A stretch of 5,040 bases of DNA from Xanthobacteraceae bacterium (GCA_030648135.1 JAUSIF010000100.1:1-5040), one strand, 5' to 3'; positions 1 through 5,040 are shown, counted from the first letter of the stretch. A program made the numbers and translations. The notes: a model not told the origin generated them from the sequence alone.

Positions 1-120
1 CTGCCGGCGCTTCTCGACAAAGTTCTGCCCGACATTGCCGTGCGCCTTCTGCAGCTGCGGATCGGCGAGCGCGCGGCGGGCGTTGCCCTTGAATTGCGGG
101 GAAGTGATCTGAACACTCAT
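1..120 (-). CDS. lutB: LutB/LldF-type iron-sulfur protein of L-lactate oxidation, N-terminal 40 residues only (3' part off the left edge)
   Basis: The ATG is at 118-120 on the minus strand and the frame stays open to base 1, giving 40 residues that begin MSVQITSPQFKGNARRAL and end NFVEKRRQ. This pattern (an early F, an 'ALADPQLQKA' helix, then an F..KR segment) resembles the N-terminus of LutB/YkgF proteins, which carry a LUD domain and a ferredoxin-like 4Fe-4S region further on; none of that lies in the window. LutB works with LutA and LutC to oxidise L-lactate to pyruvate in the cytoplasm. The start is supported by a strong GGGGAGGG Shine-Dalgarno at 126-133 and by a 4-base ATGA overlap with the stop of the upstream acetyltransferase, so translation is probably coupled. 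Identity rests on a short segment plus the adjacent lutA-like gene. Another LUD/iron-sulfur paralogue is the main alternative. Confidence 0.75.
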   Translation of the reverse strand, partial: MSVQITSPQFKGNARRALADPQLQKAHGNVGQNFVEKRRQ

Positions 121-671
121 CGCTTCCCTCCCCGCTCCGCGCCGGTCTCGGCCGGATCGGTATCGATCAGCTTCTCCACGATAATGACGTCGCGCCATTT
201 GCCGTCGAGCTTGGCGTGACGCTCGTAGCTGCCGATTTCGCGGAAGCCGAGTGCTGAGAGCAGCTTGCGGCTGGCGGCGTTCTCCGGAAACAGCCGTGAC
301 AGGAGCTTCCAGTCGCCGCGTTGGCGCGCCGCCTCGATCAGCGCTTCCAGTGCCGCCCGCCCATAGCCGCGGCCGCGATCGGCGCGGCCGACATAGACCG
401 AGAATTCGCGCACCCCGGAATAGCAGGACCGCGCCTGATAGGAGAAGGCGGCGGCATAGGCGCGCACGCGCGCTTCCGCCTCGATCACGACAATGGTGTA
501 GCCGCGCTCGAACCAGCCGAGCACGTCCGCTTCCGTGCGCGGCTCGGTCTCGAAGGTAGCGACGCGGTCCTCGATGCCTTCGTTATAGATGCGCGCGATC
601 GCAGCGGCATCCTCGCGCCGCGCCGGCCGCGTGCGGAACTTTGCTTGCTGTTCGGCGGCGGCGGCGCTCAT
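117..671 (-). CDS. GNAT-family N-acetyltransferase, ArsN1/phosphinothricin-acetyltransferase type
   Basis: This 184-residue protein is a cytoplasmic acetyl-CoA-dependent N-acetyltransferase. The N-terminal helix 'ARIYNEGIEDRVATFETEP' (residues 26-44), the 'EFSVYV' strand (89-94), the acetyl-CoA loop RGRGYG (99-104, the R/Q-x-x-G-x-G motif A) and 'FPENAASRKLLSALGF' (128-143) followed by 'KWRDVIIVEKLI' match the phosphinothricin acetyltransferase/ArsN1 family A pattern. Characterised members acetylate the amino group of glutamate analogues such as arsinothricin or phosphinothricin. The real substrate here is unknown, and no ars gene is visible. The frame is open upstream to 1616, but the ATG at 669-671 is chosen because it overlaps the lutA stop as ATGA and the family homology starts at about residue 12. 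A weak GAAGG lies upstream inside lutA. Its own stop overlaps the lutB start, so it is embedded in the lut operon. Confidence 0.88.
   Translation of the reverse strand: MSAAAAEQQAKFRTRPARREDAAAIARIYNEGIEDRVATFETEPRTEADVLGWFERGYTIVVIEAEARVRAYAAAFSYQARSCYSGVREFSVYVGRADRGRGYGRAALEALIEAARQRGDWKLLSRLFPENAASRKLLSALGFREIGSYERHAKLDGKWRDVIIVEKLIDTDPAETGAERGGKR
126..133 (-). promoter_or_regulatory. Ribosome binding site of lutB
   Basis: On the minus strand this reads GGGGAGGG, ending five bases before the lutB ATG. It lies inside the last codons of the acetyltransferase gene (the C-terminal RGGKR stretch). lutB therefore has its own strong initiation signal as well as the ATGA overlap. Confidence 0.7.
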
Positions 672-1453
672 GACCGCTTCACCTTCGCGGGTTCTCCGAT
701 CGCGGGCTCGTGCGCCATGCCGGCGAGCACCTCGACCACATGGCGCACCGCGACCGGACTGCCCATGCGCTGCAACTTGCCCGCCATGTTCATCAGGCAG
801 CCGAGGTCGCCGGCGAGCAGCATTGGCGCGCCGGTGGCGGCGACGTTGGCGACTTTCTTTTCGACGATGGAATTGGAGATTTCGGGATATTTGACGCAGA
901 AGGTGCCGCCGAAGCCGCAACAGACCTCGGGCTCCTTCATCTCCGTGAGCGAGAGACCGGCGACGCTGGTCAAGAGCTGGCGCGGCTGCCGCTTGATTCC
1001 GAGTTCGCGCAGCCCCGAACAGCCGTCGTGATAGGTGACGGTGCCCTCGTAGAACGCATTGACACGTTCGACTTTGAGCACGTCGACGAGAAAGCTCGCG
1101 ATCTCGTAGACCCGGCCGCAGAACGTCTCGACCCGCGGCATCCAGTTGGGATCGCCGGCGAACAACTCGGGATAATGCACGCGGAGCATGCCGGCGCAGG
1201 AGCCGGACGGGGCCACCACGTAGTCGTAGGGCTCGAAGGCGGCGATCACGGATTCCGCGATCGCGCGCGCGGTGGCGCGGTCGCCGGAATTGAATGCGGG
1301 TTGTCCGCAGCAGGTTTGCACCGGCACCTCGACGACGCAGCCCGCGTCCTGCAGGAGCTTTGCCGTGGCGAAGCCGATGCGCGGACGGATCAGATCGACG
1401 AGGCAGGTGACGAAGAGCCCGACGCGCGGGCGCGGGCCGGTCTCGGCGGCCAT
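668..1453 (-). CDS. lutA: LutA-type (Fe-S)-binding protein with two CCG domains, L-lactate oxidation
   Basis: This 261-residue cytoplasmic protein has the duplicated cysteine-rich CCG domain (DUF224) of LutA/YkgE and of the GlpC and heterodisulfide reductase families. The first copy has C17, CCG at 48-50 and C86 (SGSCAGML). The second has C145 (YHDGCSGLRELG), CCGFGG at 178-183 and C219 (DLGCLMNMAG). All expected cysteines are present. LutA is thought to bind an iron-sulfur cluster and act with LutB and LutC in oxidising L-lactate to pyruvate. At 261 residues it is slightly longer than the roughly 240 of well-known LutA proteins, with the extra length mainly at the polar C-terminus. The ATG at 1451-1453 is chosen over in-frame codons up to 1534 because GAGGGAG precedes it by eight bases and homology starts at 'RVGLFVTCLVD'. 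It is first in the minus-strand operon. A glycolate oxidase GlcF-like subunit is unlikely at this length. Confidence 0.9.
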   Translation of the reverse strand: MAAETGPRPRVGLFVTCLVDLIRPRIGFATAKLLQDAGCVVEVPVQTCCGQPAFNSGDRATARAIAESVIAAFEPYDYVVAPSGSCAGMLRVHYPELFAGDPNWMPRVETFCGRVYEIASFLVDVLKVERVNAFYEGTVTYHDGCSGLRELGIKRQPRQLLTSVAGLSLTEMKEPEVCCGFGGTFCVKYPEISNSIVEKKVANVAATGAPMLLAGDLGCLMNMAGKLQRMGSPVAVRHVVEVLAGMAHEPAIGEPAKVKRS

Positions 1454-1461
1454 ACGACTTA

Positions 1462-1468
1462 CTCCCTC
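1462..1468 (-). promoter_or_regulatory. Ribosome binding site of lutA (decides the start)
   Basis: GAGGGAG on the minus strand, eight bases before the ATG at 1453. It supports this start over longer in-frame alternatives. Confidence 0.75.
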
Positions 1469-1570
1469 GACCCCGGCGGCACGGCGCAGCGATGCCGAGG
1501 CATGAACGGAAAAGGCAATTTGGCCGAACGCCAAGGGCTACGCAAGCGCAGGGCGGTCGACGTTGTGGAG

Positions 1571-1600
1571 TTGACAGGTAAGGCAAAGGAGAAGGATGGT
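1571..1600 (+). promoter_or_regulatory. Weak candidate sigma70-type promoter for dctP
   Basis: A perfect TTGACA hexamer lies at 1571-1576, about 90 bases before dctP on the correct strand. The best -10 at a usable distance is GATGGT at 1595-1600 (18-base spacer), which matches TATAAT at only three of six positions. The -35 is suggestive and the -10 is poor, so the call is tentative. Confidence 0.25.
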
Positions 1601-1611
1601 TTGCACTCGAT

Positions 1612-1642
1612 AACAAGCCGCCAACAAGCCGCCAACAAGGCC
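1612..1642 (+). repeat. Short tandem repeat, 11-base period, about 2.8 copies
   Basis: The unit AACAAGCCGCC occurs at 1612-1622 and 1623-1633, and a partial copy AACAAGGCC follows at 1634-1642. It sits in the presumed dctP leader, 24 bases before the start codon. An 11-base period is close to one DNA helical turn, so it could present a repeated site on one face, or it may simply be replication slippage. Confidence 0.7.
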
Positions 1643-1653
1643 TGGGGGCAATC

Positions 1654-1660
1654 GGGGAGG
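1654..1660 (+). promoter_or_regulatory. Ribosome binding site of dctP
   Basis: GGGGAGG, six bases before the ATG at 1667. It is strong, and it fixes the start even though the frame is open far upstream to 710. Confidence 0.8.
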
Positions 1661-1666
1661 AAAATC

Positions 1667-2743
1667 ATGCTCATCCGCACTTTGCTGCGAGCGTTCGCCG
1701 TCGCCGCGTTGGTGATTGCAGGCTCGTCCGCATACGCGCAAGAGACGATCCGGCTCAGGATCGCGTCCGGCCATCCGCCGGCGAACACCTATGTCGCTCT
1801 GATGCAGAGCTTCTTCGTGCCGGAGGTCACCAAGCGGGTGGCCGCCAAAACCAAACATAAGGTGGAGTTCGTCGAGGGTTACGGCGGCTCGATGGTGAAG
1901 GTCGCCGACACGCTCGAAGGCGTGCAGTCGGGGATTATCGACATCGGCGGTTATAATTTCGGCTTCGAGCCCTCGAACCTGCCGTTACATCCCTTTCAGG
2001 TGATGCTGCCGTTCGGCACCATGAGCCCGACGATGAGCGTCAAGCTGGTACGCATCGTGTTCGACAAGGTGCCGTACCTGTCCAAAGTGCTTGAGGACAA
2101 ATTCAATCAGCGCCTGATCGCGCTGATCGCCGACAATGGATATAATCTCGGCACGACCTTCGACTGGAATACGGTGGCTGACCTCAAAGGACGCAAGCTT
2201 GCCGGCGCCGGCCTCAATCTCAAATGGCTCGAATATGCGGGTGCCGTGCCGGTGCAGTCGTCGCTGCCCGAGGCCTACACCGCGATGCAGACCGGCGTAT
2301 ACGCCGGCTGGATCATGTTCCCGTCGGGCTACGTGAACTTCAAGCTCTACGAAATCGGAAAATATTACACCGAGACCGGCTTCGGTGCGATCACCTGGCA
2401 CGGCCTGACGATGAACAAAGCCCGTTTCGCCAAGCTGCCTAAGGAAGTGCAGGACATCATTATGGAGGTCGGCCGCGAATACGAAACACTCACCGGAAAA
2501 GTCAATGAAGAGAACTATCCCAAGCAGATGGAAGCTTTGCGAGCGGCGGGAGCAGTCGTAAAAAAAATTCCTGAGTCCGTTCGCGTTGATTGGGCAAACG
2601 CGATGAAGGACTGGCCGCAGCAAAAAGCCGACGAACTCGACAAGATAGGCCTGCCCGCCTCGCAAGTGCTCAAGCTCACGATCGAGGAAGCCGAGAAGCT
2701 CGGCTACAAATGGCCGGTTCGCTATAAGATCAAATCAGTGTGA
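1667..2743 (+). CDS. dctP: TRAP transporter substrate-binding protein, DctP family
   Basis: This 358-residue periplasmic binding protein would capture an organic acid and deliver it to the DctQM permease. Residues 1-24 form a Sec signal peptide (MLIRTLLRAF, a hydrophobic core, then SSAYA before QE). The mature part has the DctP layout: 'IRLRIASGHPP' (28-38), 'GGSMVKVADTLEGVQSGIIDIG' (73-94), 'DLKGRKLAGAG' (172-182), 'GAVPVQSSLPEAYTAMQTGVYAGW' (192-215) and 'LPKEVQDIIMEVG' (257-269). Most family members have an arginine after the 'LKGxKI' stretch that binds the substrate carboxylate; here that position is A179. The chosen ATG follows GGGGAGG by six bases and starts the signal peptide. It is the first gene of the plus-strand operon, divergent from lutA. 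The ligand cannot be read from sequence: a C4-dicarboxylate is the family default, while a hydroxy or aromatic acid is possible. Confidence 0.92.
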   Translation: MLIRTLLRAFAVAALVIAGSSAYAQETIRLRIASGHPPANTYVALMQSFFVPEVTKRVAAKTKHKVEFVEGYGGSMVKVADTLEGVQSGIIDIGGYNFGFEPSNLPLHPFQVMLPFGTMSPTMSVKLVRIVFDKVPYLSKVLEDKFNQRLIALIADNGYNLGTTFDWNTVADLKGRKLAGAGLNLKWLEYAGAVPVQSSLPEAYTAMQTGVYAGWIMFPSGYVNFKLYEIGKYYTETGFGAITWHGLTMNKARFAKLPKEVQDIIMEVGREYETLTGKVNEENYPKQMEALRAAGAVVKKIPESVRVDWANAMKDWPQQKADELDKIGLPASQVLKLTIEEAEKLGYKWPVRYKIKSV

Positions 2744-2749
2744 CGCTGC

Positions 2750-2784
2750 GCAGCGGGCGGCCGACAGCTTCGGTCGCCCGCTGC
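2750..2784 (+). terminator. Strong 15-bp hairpin after dctP, without a U tract
   Basis: The arms are GCAGCGGGCG (2750-2759) and CGCCCGCTGC (2775-2784). They continue through a G-U pair (2760/2774) into CCGA/TCGG and close on the five-base loop CAGCT (2765-2769). The stem begins seven bases after the dctP stop. The following bases are TAGCGCGCG, so there is no run of T and classical intrinsic termination is unlikely to be complete. It more plausibly protects the dctP message from 3' decay or reduces read-through into dctQ. Confidence 0.75.
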
Positions 2785-2925
2785 TAGCGCGCGATCGGTA
2801 AAAGTGGGTACCGGTTTTGCGGACGCAATCAAGCTTGCGCAGATTGCGTAGACTGATCTGCGGCTCGCGCGCTAACTTATTAATCTTCGGCGAACCGGTT
2901 TCCACTTCGCCGGATCATGCGCTAG
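2784..2925. repeat. Imperfect inverted-repeat element between dctP and dctQ, dispersed-repeat type
   Basis: The left arm (about 2784-2824) and the reverse complement of the right arm (about 2887-2925) align over roughly 40 bases. They share CTAGCGC, GATC, AAGTGG and ACCGGTT blocks, with a few mismatches and one-base gaps. The core resembles a 'GATC.GG..AAGTGG..ACCGGTT' repeat that I recall as scattered between genes in Bradyrhizobium and relatives; this is memory, not a search. A further perfect 10-base pairing joins TAGCGCGCGA (2785-2794) to TCGCGCGCTA (2865-2874). I find no coding capacity in it. It fills nearly all of the gap before the dctQ ribosome binding site. Confidence 0.65.
2823..2849 (+). 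other. Internal 8-bp stem-loop within the repeat element
   Basis: ACGCAATC (2823-2830) pairs with GATTGCGT (2842-2849) around an 11-base loop. It overlaps an alternative pairing, GCAGAT (2839-2844) with ATCTGC (2856-2861), and the two cannot form together. No T run follows, so it is part of the folded spacer and not a terminator. Confidence 0.5.
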
Positions 2926-2947
2926 CCTCCGGCGCCGAGGGCTGCCA

Positions 2948-3475
2948 GTGCTTGAAGCCTTGAATGCCTGGATCGTGCGCGTACTGCTCGCAGCCGCGGC
3001 GGTGATCATTTTTCTGCTCGGCTTTCTGGTTTGCGCCGACGTCATCGGACGCGCCTTCTTTAACTCTCCGGTCAAGGGCACGCCCGAGATGGTGTCGATG
3101 TCGATCGTCATTATCTGCTTCCTGCTCGCGGGCTACTCGGTGCAGAGCGGCAGCATGATCTACACCGATGTTTTTGCCTCCATGTTCGGCGTGCGCGGAC
3201 GCGCCTGCGCCCTCTTGTTGTCGAGCGTGCTTGGCATCCTGTTCTTCGGACTCATCGTGTGGGGCAGCTACGAACCCACGCTCCACGCCTGGACCAGCGG
3301 CGAGTATGAAGGCGAAGGAGCGCTGCGGGTGCCGGCCTTGCCGGCGCGCATCATCGTTCTGACCGGAGCGGTGCTCGTGGTGATCAGCTACGTCCTGCAC
3401 GCGGTCCGCGCAGTGGGCGTGCTCGTAACTGGCCGGGCGGAGGACGAGGTGCCCTCCGTGCCGACGCAAATTTGA
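2948..3475 (+). CDS. dctQ: TRAP transporter small permease subunit, DctQ family
   Basis: This 175-residue inner-membrane protein would partner DctM in sodium-coupled solute import. Four hydrophobic segments are visible at about residues 9-31, 47-67, 86-108 and 133-154. The family signature between the first two is present: 'ADVIGRAFFNSPVKGTPEMVSM', with R35, G44 and E47. The length is typical for DctQ. Translation is taken to start at a GTG (2948-2950) because GAGGG (2937-2941) lies six bases before it and the first membrane segment follows directly; no upstream ATG fits. The C-terminal tail after residue 155 is polar. The gene stops seven bases before dctM, so the two are almost certainly co-translated. 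The 204-base gap to dctP and the GTG start may both lower permease output relative to the binding protein. Confidence 0.92.
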   Translation: MLEALNAWIVRVLLAAAAVIIFLLGFLVCADVIGRAFFNSPVKGTPEMVSMSIVIICFLLAGYSVQSGSMIYTDVFASMFGVRGRACALLLSSVLGILFFGLIVWGSYEPTLHAWTSGEYEGEGALRVPALPARIIVLTGAVLVVISYVLHAVRAVGVLVTGRAEDEVPSVPTQI

Positions 3476-3482
3476 GGGCGTC

Positions 3483-4844
3483 ATGCTTGGCCACATCGAC
3501 ATGATCGTCATCGTGATCGTCCTGCTCGGACTCGTGTTCGCGGGCGTGCATATCGCCATTTCCCTCGGCATTACCGCCGCGCTCGGCATTTATCTCATGA
3601 TGGGCGATATCGAAGTGGTGCGCAGCTTTGTCGCCAGCACGGCCTACGAAGCCTTGCGCGACTACGTGTTCGCCGTGATCCCGCTGTTCATGTTGATGGG
3701 CGACTTTCTGGCCAAATGCGGGGCGGCGCGCGACCTCTATGCGCTCGGCAACCGCGCCAGCAAATGGCTGCCGGGACGGCTTGCCGCAGCGACCATCGTG
3801 GCCAATGCCTTGTTCGGCTTCGTCACTGGCGTCAGCATCGCGGCCGCCGCCGCGTTCTCGCGCATCGCCTATCCGGAAATGCGGCGCTACGGCTATCGAC
3901 GCGATTTCGCGCTCGGCTGCGTCGCCGGCAGCGCCTGCCTCGGGATGTTGATCCCGCCGTCGGTGCTGATGATCGTGTGGTGCGTGCTGACGGAGCTGTC
4001 CATCGGCAAGCTTTTTCTCGCCGGCATCATCCCCGGATTCATCGCGGCGGGCGGGATGATCGCCTATGTGGTGATCGCGGCGATATTGAAGCCCGAGCTG
4101 GTCGGCGAAAAAAGGTCGCGTTTGACCACCGGCGCCGTTGGCGCGGACGTCGCCGGCGCGCCCGCGCTGCCTCCAATCGGGGAGGAAGAGCCGATTGGCG
4201 CCGTGTTCGCCAGCACTTTGTTGGTCGTCATGCTTATTCTCGGCACACTTGGAGCCATCTGGCTCGGCTTGTGCACGCCGACCGAGGGCGCCGGCGTGGG
4301 AGCCGTCGGCGCGTTCATCCTGGCCGTGATCAAGGGGATCAAGCCGCGGGAAGTTTGGCAGGTGGTGCTGGATGTGGGCCGCACCTCGGGCCCGCTGCTG
4401 CTGCTGCTGTTTTGCGCCCAGCTCTATTCGCGCGTCTTGTCGATGACCGGCTTTACCGAGGCCGCCAAGGTATTCCTGCTGAGCACCGGCGCCGGCCCCT
4501 GGGGCATTCTGCTGGTGATGGTGGCGATCTGGTTCGTGCTCGGTTGTTTGATCGATTCCATCTCCATCATTCTGCTGACCGTGCCGATCTTCGCCCCGAT
4601 CGCGATGACCCTCGGCTTCGATCCGCTGGCATTCGCGATCATGGGCATTCTGGCCATCGAAACCGGCCTGCTCACGCCGCCGTTCGGCATCCTGGTGTTC
4701 ACGGTCAAGGCCGCGGTGCCCGACCGAACGATTACACTCGCCGAAATCTTCCGCGGCTCGATCCCCTATTGGATCGTGCTGTTGGCGGTGGTCGTCCTGC
4801 TCGCCGTGTTCCCGCAGGTCGCGACTTTCCTTCCGAGCCTTTGA
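3483..4844 (+). CDS. dctM: TRAP transporter large permease subunit, DctM family
   Basis: This 453-residue inner-membrane protein is the transport subunit that takes substrate from DctP. It is hydrophobic along most of its length. Family motifs appear in order: 'VIPLFMLMGDFLAKCG' (65-80), 'LFGFVTGVSIAAAAAFSRIAYPEM' (110-133), 'GSACLGMLIPPSVLMIVW' (149-166), 'LAGIIPG' (179-185), 'CTPTEGAGVGAVGA' (264-277), 'GCLIDSISIILLTVPIFAPI' (354-373) and 'ETGLLTPPFGILVF' (393-406). It is some 25 residues longer than the usual 425-430. A polar, Gly/Ala/Pro-rich linker (about 203-238) between the N- and C-terminal halves accounts for this. The ATG at 3483 follows GAGGG, which overlaps the dctQ stop, so translation is likely coupled. 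A long open frame on the opposite strand here is a codon-bias shadow. Confidence 0.95.
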   Translation: MLGHIDMIVIVIVLLGLVFAGVHIAISLGITAALGIYLMMGDIEVVRSFVASTAYEALRDYVFAVIPLFMLMGDFLAKCGAARDLYALGNRASKWLPGRLAAATIVANALFGFVTGVSIAAAAAFSRIAYPEMRRYGYRRDFALGCVAGSACLGMLIPPSVLMIVWCVLTELSIGKLFLAGIIPGFIAAGGMIAYVVIAAILKPELVGEKRSRLTTGAVGADVAGAPALPPIGEEEPIGAVFASTLLVVMLILGTLGAIWLGLCTPTEGAGVGAVGAFILAVIKGIKPREVWQVVLDVGRTSGPLLLLLFCAQLYSRVLSMTGFTEAAKVFLLSTGAGPWGILLVMVAIWFVLGCLIDSISIILLTVPIFAPIAMTLGFDPLAFAIMGILAIETGLLTPPFGILVFTVKAAVPDRTITLAEIFRGSIPYWIVLLAVVVLLAVFPQVATFLPSL

Positions 4845-4871
4845 GGCCTGCGCGTGTAAGAGGAAAGAGGC

Positions 4872-5040
4872 ATGGCCGGGAACGAGGTCACCATCGGCGA
4901 GGGCGTGCGGCTCACGGCTCACCCGTTGCGCGGCGTCGTGCTCGGCGAGCTGCATGCGCGGCCTTTCACCCCGATCGAGACGCCCCGGCGCATCCTGCAT
5001 TTCGCCTTTCTCACCGACGCCGCCCAGGCGCAAGCCGGCC
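4872..5040 (+). CDS. DUF3422-family protein, N-terminal 56 residues only (runs off the right edge)
   Basis: The frame opens with MAGNEVTIGEGVRLTAHPLR and continues with 'GELHARPFTPIETPRRILHFAFLTD' to the window edge. The 'HPLR...ELHARP..P...P.RI.H.AFL.D' pattern (from residue 17) is the N-terminal signature I associate with DUF3422, a proteobacterial family of about 400 residues with no established function. The ATG is chosen because AAGAGG at 4858-4863 precedes it by eight bases; a second AAGAGG at 4865-4870 is too close to be the main site. The gene begins 27 bases after the dctM stop on the same strand, so it is probably the fourth gene of the TRAP operon. Only the N-terminus is visible, so C-terminal features such as a membrane anchor cannot be judged. 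Confidence 0.75.
   Translation, partial: MAGNEVTIGEGVRLTAHPLRGVVLGELHARPFTPIETPRRILHFAFLTDAAQAQAG

Larger units (their letters stand above)
1454..1666. promoter_or_regulatory. Divergent control region between the lut and TRAP operons, with two small inverted repeats
   Basis: This 213-base gap between oppositely oriented genes must hold the promoters of both operons. Two perfect short inverted repeats are visible: ATGCC-GA-GGCAT at 1492-1503 and TTGGC-CGAAC-GCCAA at 1520-1534. Both lie just upstream of lutA, where a repressor or activator could bind. GntR- and LacI-type regulators often control lactate and organic-acid genes using sites of this kind, but no regulator gene is present here. Repeats with 5-base arms are also expected by chance in this length, so operator function is only a guess. 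Confidence 0.4.

Noticed and set aside
672..1616. Upstream extension of the acetyltransferase frame to give a 499-residue protein
   Set aside because: The first 315 residues are an arginine-rich out-of-frame reading of lutA. GNAT homology begins only after the ATG at 671, which overlaps the lutA stop.
710..1666. Upstream extension of the dctP frame to give a 677-residue protein
   Set aside because: The extension is antisense to lutA and has no domain. The signal peptide and the strong ribosome binding site place the start at 1667.
1985..2665. A 226-codon open frame on the minus strand opposite dctP
   Set aside because: No domain pattern, no convincing start signal, and it is fully covered by the well-supported dctP gene.
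2785..2947. Possible riboswitch or small RNA in the dctP-dctQ spacer
   Set aside because: The pairing is explained by inverted-repeat arms and nested stems. I recognise no known riboswitch core and no terminator or promoter that would define a separate RNA.
4174..4187. Exact copy of the 14 bases around the dctP ribosome binding site (1649-1662) inside dctM, possibly an internal start
   Set aside because: The next in-frame start-like codon (GTG at 4203-4205) is about 18 bases past the Shine-Dalgarno-like run, too far for efficient use. The sequence codes for part of the linker, so the match is probably chance.
3384..5033. A 549-codon open frame on the minus strand opposite dctQ (3' end), dctM and the DUF3422 start
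   Set aside because: Its translation is rich in His, Gln, Arg, Asp and Gly with no recognisable domain, and it mirrors the codon bias of dctM, whose motifs and ribosome binding site are clear. It is an antisense shadow in GC-rich DNA.

Overview
The window looks like a chromosomal catabolic locus of a GC-rich alphaproteobacterium, most likely a member of the Hyphomicrobiales (Bradyrhizobium/Xanthobacteraceae type). The evidence is the codon usage, the protein families, and an intergenic repeat at 2784-2925 with the 'aagtgg..accggtt' core that I recall as dispersed in those genomes. The order is inferred, not proven. I see no rRNA, tRNA, insertion sequence, CRISPR array or phage gene.

Left third (1-1453, minus strand). 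A tight operon reads right to left: a LutA-type CCG-domain iron-sulfur protein (668-1453), a GNAT N-acetyltransferase of the ArsN1/phosphinothricin-acetyltransferase type (117-671), and the first 40 codons of a LutB-type iron-sulfur protein (120 down to the left edge). Each junction is a 4-base ATGA overlap. LutABC oxidises L-lactate to pyruvate; lutC, if present, would lie beyond the left edge. The acetyltransferase between lutA and lutB is the least expected gene here.

Centre (1454-1666). A 213-base divergent intergenic region carries the signals for both operons. It holds two short inverted repeats, a TTGACA hexamer, an 11-base tandem repeat and a strong ribosome binding site for dctP.

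Right two thirds (1667-5040, plus strand). A complete tripartite TRAP transporter is present: the secreted binding protein DctP (1667-2743), small permease DctQ (2948-3475) and large permease DctM (3483-4844). Then comes the start of a DUF3422-family gene (4872 to the right edge). DctP is separated from DctQ by 204 bases containing a near-perfect 15-bp hairpin and an inverted-repeat element. This arrangement would be expected to let more binding protein than permease be made. DctP appears to lack the arginine that in most TRAP binding proteins pairs with the substrate carboxylate.

How it may fit together (inference). The TRAP system could import an organic acid, possibly a 2-hydroxy acid, which the divergent lut operon oxidises under shared control. 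The sequence shows proximity and orientation but does not prove a shared substrate. The genes are recognisable families. The unusual points are the embedded acetyltransferase, the variant binding protein and the structured spacer inside the TRAP operon; I do not see a clearly new system.
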